From Lentimicrobium sp. (GTDB taxonomy: Bacteria > Bacteroidota > Bacteroidia > Flavobacteriales > Flavobacteriaceae): DNA of 13,633 bases. Position 1 is the stretch's first letter; every line of letters starts with the position of its first letter. Both the position numbers and the translations under genes were made by a program. Below are positions 1 to 6,360 of this stretch, one piece after another. Under the pieces are notes generated by a model. The model was given only the letters and a program-made list of their open reading frames with translations. It was not told where the DNA came from and did not search any database. Location of the stretch: the NCBI GenBank assembly GCA_022758945.1, contig JAEMQE010000282.1, positions 1 to 13,633 on the forward strand, read 5' to 3'.

Positions 1-452
1 TAAAAGGATTTTTTTATTCTATCAAGATCACGCTTTGTGTCTTGTTCTTTCAAAGATTCGCGTTTATCGTAGGTTTTTTTTCCTTTGCAAAGTCCAATTT
101 CGAGTTTTGCCATTCCTTTTTCATTGGTAAACAATTTTAAAGGAACAATAGTCAAACCTTTGGCTTGAACACTTCTTGCCAAACCTTTTAGCTCTCTTTT
201 GTTCAGTAAAAGTTTGCGTTCGCTTCTGGCTTTGTGGTTAAATTGGTTGCCAAAAGCATATTCTTCAATATAGGTATTAATTGCAAAAAGTTCAGTGCCG
301 TTAAATTCGCAAAAACTCTCAGTAATATTCGCTTTTCCTAACCGAATAGATTTAATTTCAGTTCCAGCTAAAACGATTCCAGCCGTAAATTTTTCGATTA
401 TTTCATAATCGAAACGGGCTCTTTTATTAAGTATGTTAATTGTTTTTAGCAT
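1..452 (-). CDS. smpB: SsrA-binding protein SmpB (3' end at window edge)
   Basis: SmpB binds the tRNA-like end of tmRNA and brings it to stalled ribosomes, allowing trans-translation, tagging of the unfinished protein and ribosome release in the cytoplasm. Reading the minus strand from the ATG at 452-450 gives 150 residues beginning MLKTINILNKRARFDYEI. Family landmarks seen are GTEIKSIRLGKANI, YAFGNQFNHKARSERKLLL, and the basic C-terminal region GLCKGKKTYDKRESLKEQD followed by RDLDRIKKSF. SmpB is normally about 150 residues, so the protein is essentially complete. The last two bases of the window read TA on the minus strand, so the next base probably completes a TAA or TAG stop, but that cannot be seen. 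The gene is divergent from the VF530-like gene at 523, with a strong candidate promoter only a few bases upstream of the ATG. Identification is by recognition of the whole sequence; I see no realistic alternative. Confidence 0.96.
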   Translation of the reverse strand, partial: MLKTINILNKRARFDYEIIEKFTAGIVLAGTEIKSIRLGKANITESFCEFNGTELFAINTYIEEYAFGNQFNHKARSERKLLLNKRELKGLARSVQAKGLTIVPLKLFTNEKGMAKLEIGLCKGKKTYDKRESLKEQDTKRDLDRIKKSF

Positions 453-459
453 TGGTTGG

Positions 460-491
460 CAAATGTAGATACAAATGTATGAAACACCAAA
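460..491 (-). promoter_or_regulatory. Candidate Bacteroidota promoter of smpB
   Basis: On the minus strand, TTTG at 491-488 is followed after exactly 20 nt by TACATTTG at 467-460, a full match to the -33/-7 pattern of the main Bacteroidota sigma factor (TTTG, about 19-20 nt, TAnnTTTG). A second TACATTTG lies at 479-472. The -7 box ends only seven bases before the smpB ATG at 452, so transcription should start at or within a few bases of the start codon. The motif is seen; promoter activity is inferred. Confidence 0.6.
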
Positions 492-510
492 GAAATATAT
501 AAAAATGCCA

Positions 511-518
511 TAAATTTG
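511..518 (+). promoter_or_regulatory. Candidate -7 element of the VF530-like gene
   Basis: TAAATTTG at 511-518 matches the Bacteroidota -7 consensus TAnnTTTG and ends four bases before the ATG at 523. If used, it would give a leaderless transcript. There is no TTG at the expected distance upstream (about 488-494 reads AAAGAAA), so the -33 part is missing or weak. Motif seen, function inferred. Confidence 0.4.
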
Positions 519-522
519 CAAT

Positions 523-753
523 ATGGAAAAGCCGCTATCAAAAGACCCGCTTCATGGAATCACTTTACAAAAAATTTTAGAACAACTTGTCGATTATTAT
601 GGATTCGACACCTTGAGCGAATTAGTTAAAATCAAATGTTTTAATGATAATCCAAGCATAAAATCGAGTTTGACTTTCTTGCGAAAAACGGATTGGGCAA
701 GAAAAAAAGTAGAAGAATTGTATATAAAAACGATACCTAAGTTTAAGGTTTAA
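523..753 (+). CDS. VF530 / DUF2132 family small DNA-binding-type protein
   Basis: This 76-residue protein matches the VF530 (DUF2132) family, named after a Vibrio fischeri protein whose fold suggested DNA binding; its cellular role is not established. The family pattern covers almost the whole length: KDPLHGITLQKILEQLV (residues 7-23), YGF at 26-28, CFNDNPSIKSSLTFLRKT (39-56), then DWARKKVEELY (57-67). The last nine residues (IKTIPKFKV) lie beyond the usual core. There is no signal peptide or membrane segment, so a cytoplasmic protein is expected. The ATG at 523 gives the expected start of the conserved core and sits just behind a candidate -7 box. It is divergent from smpB and converges on the DUF3575-like gene, with the two stop codons overlapping at 750-753. 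Family assignment is secure; function is not. Confidence 0.88.
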   Translation: MEKPLSKDPLHGITLQKILEQLVDYYGFDTLSELVKIKCFNDNPSIKSSLTFLRKTDWARKKVEELYIKTIPKFKV

Positions 754-1307
754 TTTAGTTTGTAGGAAATCATTATTCCACCACGATAAGGAAGCCAATC
801 GCCACTTATGTTCCAATGTTCAGCTTTTTCATACCTTCCGGGAGTTCCATCATTATAGTATCCATGATAATATCCTTCATGCCAACCACCTCCGACAAAG
901 AAATCAAGCATTAATCGATTATTTAATATTTTCTCATAACCAATTGTTGCTCCAAATTTGTACCCAAATCCATCTTCGTACATGTTTGTATCCCAATAGT
1001 TCCATTTTTGTAGTTGGTATCGATCTGCTCCTGCATGTCCTCCAAAATAAAAACCGTTGTATTTTTCCTGAAAATGATAGCGCACTTCCGCAATTAATGA
1101 ATAAAATTTCATAGGGTGATGTCCATTGAATGATTCCCAAAATGAAGCCATAATGTCAGTCTGAAAAGTAATTTTCCGACCTATACTAGTTTCTACTCCA
1201 AAATTGGGAACAAGCACCAAAGCGGTGACTGCATTTCCTTTGATGTAAGTTTGAGATTGTGAATACAATGAAATTAATAGAAAAGTAAAAATAAGTAGTT
1301 TCTTCAT
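750..1307 (-). CDS. Secreted DUF3575-like outer-membrane protein
   Basis: The 185-residue product starts with a clear signal peptide: MKK, a hydrophobic run LLIFTFLLISL (residues 4-14), and a small polar stretch YSQSQ, with likely cleavage before TYIKGN. The mature part resembles the DUF3575 family of Bacteroidota: an N-terminal strand ending in VPNFGVETSIGRKITFQ, then a region ending EVRYHF, then GFYFGGHAG. Alternating hydrophobic/aromatic and glycine-rich strands, ending in IMISYKLN, fit a small outer-membrane beta barrel. Several His/Tyr-rich turns occur (GYYHGYYNDG). No substrate is known for the family. The gene is monocistronic by position: its stop overlaps the stop of the VF530-like gene, and a -7-like box with a repeat-bearing leader lies upstream. 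DUF3575 is my best match; another small porin-like family is possible. Confidence 0.7.
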   Translation of the reverse strand: MKKLLIFTFLLISLYSQSQTYIKGNAVTALVLVPNFGVETSIGRKITFQTDIMASFWESFNGHHPMKFYSLIAEVRYHFQEKYNGFYFGGHAGADRYQLQKWNYWDTNMYEDGFGYKFGATIGYEKILNNRLMLDFFVGGGWHEGYYHGYYNDGTPGRYEKAEHWNISGDWLPYRGGIMISYKLN

Positions 1308-1313
1308 AAATAT

Positions 1314-1354
1314 ATTTTACTAGTTTGTTATTCAATTCGGAATTTTACTAGTTT
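1314..1354. repeat. 13-bp direct repeat in the leader of the DUF3575-like gene
   Basis: ATTTTACTAGTTT occurs perfectly at 1314-1326 and again at 1342-1354, a period of 28 bp. Each copy contains the palindrome ACTAGT. Both copies lie between the candidate -7 box (1361-1368) and the ATG at 1307, so they would be in the transcribed leader. The repeat is seen; whether it is a protein site, an RNA element or chance in AT-rich DNA is unknown. Confidence 0.6.
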
Positions 1355-1360
1355 CGGCGA

Positions 1361-1368
1361 CAAATATA
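1361..1368 (-). promoter_or_regulatory. Candidate -7 element of the DUF3575-like gene
   Basis: The minus strand reads TATATTTG here, a full match to TAnnTTTG. The expected -33 TTG is absent; TTTAC lies 21 nt further upstream, reaching into the end of the GNAT gene. The leader to the ATG at 1307 would be about 45-50 nt. Motif seen, activity inferred. Confidence 0.4.
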
Positions 1369-1395
1369 GAGATAATTGTAAAGAATGAAGTAAAC

Positions 1396-1947
1396 TTAGT
1401 GTTTATTCAAAATAGAATAAATAACTGTATCCAAAAACCGTCCTTCAAAGCATTCATTTTCTCTTAAATGAGCTTCTTTAACAAAACCATTTTTTCGCAA
1501 GACTTTCTCAGAAATATAATTTTCAGGATCGATGACGGCCTCAATTGAATGTAGCTTCATTATTTTAAAACCATATCTCACAACTTCTTTTATTGCCTCT
1601 GTGATGATTCCTTTTCCGTGATATTCCGGAAGCAACATATACCCAATTTCTGCTCTATAATGTTCCGGTTTTATTCTGTAATGTCCAATAAGACCTATTA
1701 GTTTTGGTTCGTCTTTTAAAGTAATTGCCCAATTTATTCCTTCATTAGTCTCAATTTTTGAATCTATAAGGGCAATATGTTCTAAAGCATCTTCTTTAGT
1801 TTGTAACAATGGTCTGGGAATGTATTTCATCGTTTCGGTATCAGAACGAAGAGCAAATATTTCGTTCGCATCGTCATTGACAATGCGTCTTAATTGCAAA
1901 CGTTCTGTTTCAAGATTCGGAAATGGAGTAAAATTGATGTTTAACAT
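1396..1947 (-). CDS. GNAT-family N-acetyltransferase (RimJ/RimL type)
   Basis: The 183-residue protein has the layout of GNAT acetyltransferases of the RimJ/RimL-like group (Acetyltransf_3), which move an acetyl group from acetyl-CoA to an amine. It opens with the typical LETERLQLRRI (residues 12-22). The acetyl-CoA pyrophosphate loop is YHGKG (109-113), following the strand AEIGYMLLPE (99-108). Motif B follows as IDPENYISEKVLRKNGF (139-155), and the end is GRFLDTVIYSILNKH. No signal peptide is present. Its ATG at 1947 lies three bases after the stop of the aldose-epimerase-like gene, so the two are probably co-transcribed and translationally linked. The substrate cannot be read from sequence: ribosomal protein N-termini, antibiotics or small metabolites are all possible. 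The family call is firm. Confidence 0.9.
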   Translation of the reverse strand: MLNINFTPFPNLETERLQLRRIVNDDANEIFALRSDTETMKYIPRPLLQTKEDALEHIALIDSKIETNEGINWAITLKDEPKLIGLIGHYRIKPEHYRAEIGYMLLPEYHGKGIITEAIKEVVRYGFKIMKLHSIEAVIDPENYISEKVLRKNGFVKEAHLRENECFEGRFLDTVIYSILNKH

Positions 1948-1950
1948 ATT

Positions 1951-2802
1951 TTATAAAATTTCAATACTAAAATTTGATTTAAAGGTTTCTTTTTTTTCCA
2001 AAAGTTGAATTCCTTCCTTTTTAGAAAAATCATCATATTCTTCTAATGTATCCGAATATCCAAACCAAGGTTCAATACATAAAAAAGGAGCATTTTTAAC
2101 AGTCCAAATACCTAAATTTGGAAAATCTGTAAAATTTACTTTCAATAGTGGCACTTTATTTTGTAAAATGGATATAGATTTAAATTTTAATGTTTTAAAG
2201 ACTAATGCATCATTTTCAAAAAGGGAATAATTTAAACTAAGTTGGTGATTGTTCAACGGAATCTCATTTGTATTATTCGAAATTAGACCATCCTCAAGAA
2301 GATGATATTTTAAAATTTCCTGTTGTTGAAATTCAAGACTATAATTTTCGAAATTTCCTGGCAAAGCCAATGCAGGATGTGCTCCAATAGAAAAAGGCAT
2401 TATAAAATCATTTTTATTAATGACTTTGTAATCAATTTTTAATTTGTTTTCATCCAATGAATAGCAAACTTGCAATTCAAAATTAAAAGGATACATTTTT
2501 CTTGTTTCAACTGATGAAATTAAAGAAAATGTTGCGCTTTTCTCCGTTTTTTCAATCAATTCAAATTCCATATCTCTACCAAAACCGTGTCTTGACAAAT
2601 GATATTCTATTCCGTTAAACAAATAAGAATTGTTTTTGAGAGTACCAACAATTGGAAACAAAATGGGAGAATGTTTCCCCCAAAACGCTGGATTTCCTTC
2701 CCAAATGTATTCTTTATTCTCGCTGTTTTTTAAAGAAAATAATTCAGCACCAAAATGATTTATTTGAGCCGTTAGATTTGAATTTGAAATTGTTGTAGTC
2801 AA
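1951..2802 (-). CDS. Aldose 1-epimerase family protein (LacX-like), TTG start
   Basis: This 283-residue protein belongs to the galactose-mutarotase-like family, LacX branch, which interconverts sugar anomers in the cytoplasm. Features seen are the N-terminal core NHFGAELFSLK (residues 15-25), EYIWEGNPAFWGKHSPILFP (31-50), RHGFGRD with His72 (71-77), GAHPAL with His142 (140-145), and CIEPWFG with Glu244 (242-248). These are the expected catalytic His pair and Glu. The start is unusual: no ATG exists upstream of residue 78, an in-frame stop lies at 2815-2817, and the family N-terminus (TTTISN) begins right after TTG at 2802-2800. TTG is therefore the likely start; CTG at 2814-2812 is the only other near alternative. 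It heads a two-gene unit with the GNAT gene, three bases away. The actual sugar is unknown; LacX-like proteins often lack a defined substrate. Confidence 0.9.
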   Translation of the reverse strand: MTTTISNSNLTAQINHFGAELFSLKNSENKEYIWEGNPAFWGKHSPILFPIVGTLKNNSYLFNGIEYHLSRHGFGRDMEFELIEKTEKSATFSLISSVETRKMYPFNFELQVCYSLDENKLKIDYKVINKNDFIMPFSIGAHPALALPGNFENYSLEFQQQEILKYHLLEDGLISNNTNEIPLNNHQLSLNYSLFENDALVFKTLKFKSISILQNKVPLLKVNFTDFPNLGIWTVKNAPFLCIEPWFGYSDTLEEYDDFSKKEGIQLLEKKETFKSNFSIEIL

Positions 2803-2839
2803 AAGAGTTGCCAGTTATGTATTAATAATCTTGATGATG

Positions 2840-2871
2840 TAAATATATTTCATAAATTTAGAATTGGACAA
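2840..2871 (-). promoter_or_regulatory. Weak candidate promoter for the epimerase-GNAT unit
   Basis: On the minus strand, TTG at 2871-2869 is followed after 21 nt by TATATTTA at 2847-2840, which matches TAnnTTTG in all but the last base. The leader to the TTG start at 2802 would be about 30-35 nt. This region is extremely AT-rich, so a chance match is quite possible. Confidence 0.3.
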
Positions 2872-2975
2872 TAAAATCTTGCTAATTGTAGAATTGATAA
2901 AATTTTGTCAAAATTTCGTATTTAATTTAAGTGTTCTATTTATTTTTCATTTATTTGCTGTAGAAAATTTATATA

Positions 2976-5243
2976 ATGAAAAAAAATCGTTTAAAAGTCC
3001 TACTACAGTTGACTTTATTATTAGTGATTTCATCTTTGTGGTCACAACAAATTCCCGCATCTGCAACCTCTAAACCAATTTCTAAGTATGATTATCACGA
3101 TGCTTTTGCCTCTTTTTTTTATACAAAGGATGGTACTAACACACGTTCCGCAAGTGGTCAGCCTGGCGCTGAATATTGGCAAAACAGAGCAGATTATCAA
3201 TTGTCTGCAAAATTAAATGAGGCAAACAACGAAATTTCTGGAACTGGAATTATTACTTATACAAATAATAGTCCAGACAAAATGTCTTTTTTATGGATGA
3301 ATTTAGATCAAAATTTATTCAAATCAGATTCTCGTGGTAACGCCGTTATTCCTATAGAAGGAAGTAGAAATGGTGCTCAGGGACAAATTTTTGATGGAGG
3401 GTTTAAAATAAAATCCGTTAAAATAGTTTCTATTACTAACGGTAAATCTATTGAAAAAGACGTTAAATATTTAATTACTGATACCAGAATGCAGGTTTTT
3501 CTTCCTCAAGAATTGAAATCTAAAGGAGGAAATGTAAAAATCAAAATTGATTTTTCTTTCATTTCTCCAGACGAAGGCTCTGATAGAATGGGAGTTTTGG
3601 AAACTAAAAACGGTAAAATATTCACAATAGCCCAGTGGTATCCTAGGATGTGTGTTTATGATGACTTAAGAGGATGGAACACCAATCCATATTTAGGAGC
3701 ATCAGAATTTTATTTGGAATATGGCGATTTTGATGTCAGCATTACTGTGCCTTCCAATCATTTTGTGGTTTGTTCAGGTGAATTGGTTAATTCTTCAGAA
3801 GTATATTCTGCCGAACAACAGAAGCGCTTTTCCAATGCTTCACAAAGTGATAAAACAGTTGTAATTCGTTCTGGTGATGAAGTTTTGGCTGCAGCCAATA
3901 CAAATTCAAAATCTAATAAAACCTGGCATTTTAAAATAAAAAATGCACGTGATGCTTCCTGGGCATCTTCAGCTGCATTTATATTAGATGCCGCAAGAAT
4001 AAATTTGCCAAGCGGAAAAAAATCGATGGCAATTTCTGCATATCCAATAGAAAGTGATGGAAATGAAGCTTGGGGACGTTCAACAGAATATACCAAAGCA
4101 TCTATTGAAAATTATTCTAAAAGATGGTTTGAATATCCTTATCCGGCAGCTACAAATGTGGCTGGAATTGTTGGAGGAATGGAATATCCTGGGATAGTTT
4201 TTTGTGATTACAAGGATAAAAATCATGATTTATGGGGTGTTACAGATCACGAGTTTGGACATATTTGGTTTCCAATGATAGTGGGTTCAAACGAACGATT
4301 GTTTGGATGGATGGACGAAGGTTTTAATACTTTTATCAATTCATTAAGTTCAGTTGATTTTAATAAGGGGGAGTATAAGGAGAAGATTTCTGATTTGCAT
4401 AAAGATTCCGAAAAGTATACAAATCCAAACTTAGAGACAATAATGAGTTCTCCAGATAACATGAAGGAAGCTAATATTGGTCCTTTATGTTATTCAAAAC
4501 CCAGTGCAGGCTTAGTTATTTTGCGTGAACAGATTTTAGGACCAGAACGTTTTGATTTGGCTTTCCGAACTTATGTTGACCGATGGGCATTCAAACATCC
4601 AGCTCCAGATGATTTTTTTAGAACTATCGAAAATGTTTCTGGAGAAGATTTAAGCTGGTTTTGGAGAGGTTGGTTTGTCAATAATTGGCGTTTAGATCAA
4701 GGTGTTAATTCTATAAAATATGTGGATAATGATCCCAAATTAGGGGTTTACATCACAATTGAAAACTTTGAAAAAATGGTGATGCCGGTAACATTGGAAA
4801 TAAAAACAAAAAGCGGAATAGTTAGCCGTGTAAAATTACCGGTAGAAATATGGCAAAAAAATAAGGATTGGACTTTTAAATATAATTCTACTGAAGAAAT
4901 CGAAAGTATTATTATAGATCCAGACCACGTATTTCCAGACAGTAATGAAAGTAATAACAGCTGGACTTCAGCAACTGGAACAATTGAAAAAGACATAAAC
5001 CTAGATGGTTATATAGGAACTTTCTCCAATAAGAATGCTCCAATAAAAATAGTAATTACAAAAAAGAGAGGAATCATCAACATTGAAATTACAGATTATC
5101 CAAAATTTCCTGTAGAATTTATAGGTAATAACACTCTGCAATCTAAAGAAGCTGGGCTTAAATTTGAATTTAATGAAAGTAAGTCCGGATTTAATATGGT
5201 TTTAGATGATGGACAAAAAATCCCGTTTGTAAGAGAAAAATAA
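2976..5243 (+). CDS. Secreted M1 family zinc metallopeptidase
   Basis: The 755-residue protein has a signal peptide (MKKNRLK, hydrophobic core to about residue 21, likely cleavage near LWSQ|Q) and acts outside the cytoplasm. The zinc site is HEFGH at residues 425-429 with the third ligand Glu448 in GWMDEGFNTF, exactly the HExxH-x18-E spacing of peptidase family M1 (gluzincins). The substrate-recognition motif, classically GAMEN, reads GGMEYPG at 400-406, so the exopeptidase Glu is kept as Glu403. Tyr506 in CYSKPSAGL is the likely transition-state Tyr. The last 90 or so residues (from about 665, DGYIGTFSNKNAPIKIVIT) form a separate beta-rich domain resembling DUF3471-type C-terminal domains; no type IX secretion tail is evident. 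It stands alone, opposite the epimerase gene, and ends at a strong terminator. M1 membership is certain; whether it is an aminopeptidase and on which substrate is inference. Confidence 0.93.
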   Translation: MKKNRLKVLLQLTLLLVISSLWSQQIPASATSKPISKYDYHDAFASFFYTKDGTNTRSASGQPGAEYWQNRADYQLSAKLNEANNEISGTGIITYTNNSPDKMSFLWMNLDQNLFKSDSRGNAVIPIEGSRNGAQGQIFDGGFKIKSVKIVSITNGKSIEKDVKYLITDTRMQVFLPQELKSKGGNVKIKIDFSFISPDEGSDRMGVLETKNGKIFTIAQWYPRMCVYDDLRGWNTNPYLGASEFYLEYGDFDVSITVPSNHFVVCSGELVNSSEVYSAEQQKRFSNASQSDKTVVIRSGDEVLAAANTNSKSNKTWHFKIKNARDASWASSAAFILDAARINLPSGKKSMAISAYPIESDGNEAWGRSTEYTKASIENYSKRWFEYPYPAATNVAGIVGGMEYPGIVFCDYKDKNHDLWGVTDHEFGHIWFPMIVGSNERLFGWMDEGFNTFINSLSSVDFNKGEYKEKISDLHKDSEKYTNPNLETIMSSPDNMKEANIGPLCYSKPSAGLVILREQILGPERFDLAFRTYVDRWAFKHPAPDDFFRTIENVSGEDLSWFWRGWFVNNWRLDQGVNSIKYVDNDPKLGVYITIENFEKMVMPVTLEIKTKSGIVSRVKLPVEIWQKNKDWTFKYNSTEEIESIIIDPDHVFPDSNESNNSWTSATGTIEKDINLDGYIGTFSNKNAPIKIVITKKRGIINIEITDYPKFPVEFIGNNTLQSKEAGLKFEFNESKSGFNMVLDDGQKIPFVREK

Positions 5244-5257
5244 TAATTTTGCTATAT

Positions 5258-5288
5258 AAAAAAACACCAATTTAGTTGGTGTTTTTTT
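5258..5288. terminator. Bidirectional intrinsic terminator between the M1 peptidase and aguA
   Basis: A perfect 13-bp inverted repeat (seven A then CACCAA at 5258-5270; TTGGTG then seven T at 5276-5288) encloses a 5-nt loop, TTTAG. The stem core with flanking A and T runs works on both strands, serving the plus-strand peptidase, which ends 15 nt upstream, and the minus-strand aguA, which ends at 5318. Confidence 0.9.
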
Positions 5289-5317
5289 ATGTCTAGAAGT
5301 TAACTTTAATTTAGCTT

Positions 5318-6358
5318 TTATTCTGGAATTTGTTGGCTCAAACAATGTAAAGTCCCAAAACCCCATATCAAATCAATGGCGTTAATTCCTATGATTTCTC
5401 TATCAGGGAAACAATCAGCAATGATGTTCAAAGCGATTCTGTCATTGGCGTCGTTAAAAGTTGGAACCAAAACGCAATTGTTCAAAATCAAAAAATTAGC
5501 ATAACTGGCTGGTAATCGCAAACCATCAAAATCGATGCGTTTTGGCATTGGAAGTTGAATGATTTTTGGAGATTTGCCGTTTTCTAATGTAGCGTTTTGC
5601 AATCGTTTTAAGTTGTCTTGCAAAGGCTTATAATTGTTATCCTTAGGATTCGGTTCTACGATAGTAATAATAGTGTCTTCATTTACAAATCGGCACAAAT
5701 CGTCGATATGTCCGTGTGTATCATCACCTTCAACTCCGTCGCCCAACCAAATTACATTAGTTATTCCCAAATATTTTTTGAAAACCGCTTCATAATCTGC
5801 TTTGGTAAAATCAGGGTTTCTAACTTGGATTGTTGGATGCATCAAGCATTCTTCAGAAGTCAATAATGTACCTTTTCCATTAGAATCAATCGCTCCGCCT
5901 TCTACAATTACGGGTTTTCCTTTATATAAAACTTGAGTTATTGGAAGTTTTAGAAATTCGCCTACTTTTGCGGGAACGTGCTTGTCTAAATGGATGTTTT
6001 TATATTTTGCCCAACCGTTAAAATTGAAATTCAAAGCTTCTCTTTTCGTTCCGTTTTTAACAATTATCGGACCCGAATCCCGCATCCAACTTCTGTTAGT
6101 TTTGTGAATGATGAAAGAAACATTGCTTATTTGAACAGTTGCCGTTTCTAATATTTCCGAAACTTTTGCCTTTAATTTTTCATCGGCAACAATCAAAAAT
6201 ACTTGCTCGAAAGTAGCCACTTTTTTGATAAATTCTACAAATGCCCATTGAATAGCTTCATATTTTCCCGGCCAATCGTTGCCATTATGAGGAAAACAAA
6301 GCAAAATCCCTTGTTGTTTTTCCCATTCGGCTGGAAATCTTCTCGTGTTTGCACTCAT
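5318..6358 (-). CDS. aguA: Agmatine deiminase
   Basis: Agmatine deiminase hydrolyses agmatine to N-carbamoylputrescine and ammonia, the first step of the agmatine route to putrescine, in the cytoplasm. The 346-residue protein shows the motifs of the peptidyl-arginine-deiminase-like (guanidino-modifying) superfamily in order: RFPAEWEKQQGILLCFPHN (7-25), WMRDSGP (91-97), VEGGAIDSNGKGT (152-164), GDDTHGHIDD (211-220, catalytic His217), the substrate-side LPASYANFL, and the nucleophile Cys339 in HCLSQQIPE at the C-terminus. There is no signal peptide, which argues against a secreted peptidyl-arginine deiminase of the Porphyromonas kind. The ATG at 6358 lies two bases after the stop of aguB, so the two genes form an operon with the second-step enzyme first. 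Transcription ends at the hairpin at 5258-5288. The partner gene supports the agmatine assignment strongly. Confidence 0.95.
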   Translation of the reverse strand: MSANTRRFPAEWEKQQGILLCFPHNGNDWPGKYEAIQWAFVEFIKKVATFEQVFLIVADEKLKAKVSEILETATVQISNVSFIIHKTNRSWMRDSGPIIVKNGTKREALNFNFNGWAKYKNIHLDKHVPAKVGEFLKLPITQVLYKGKPVIVEGGAIDSNGKGTLLTSEECLMHPTIQVRNPDFTKADYEAVFKKYLGITNVIWLGDGVEGDDTHGHIDDLCRFVNEDTIITIVEPNPKDNNYKPLQDNLKRLQNATLENGKSPKIIQLPMPKRIDFDGLRLPASYANFLILNNCVLVPTFNDANDRIALNIIADCFPDREIIGINAIDLIWGFGTLHCLSQQIPE

Positions 6359-6360
6359 AA

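Noticed and set aside
2803..2975. Promoter of the M1 peptidase on the plus strand
   Set aside because: The spacer is very AT-rich and contains partial matches such as TATTTTTC, but none has both a good -7 box and a TTG at suitable spacing. I see nothing else in this gap beyond the weak minus-strand candidate.
2864..3073. 69-residue open frame on the plus strand just before the M1 peptidase
   Set aside because: It overlaps the first 98 bases of the peptidase in another frame, is low in complexity and AT-rich, and matches no family I know. The peptidase start with its clear signal peptide explains the region.
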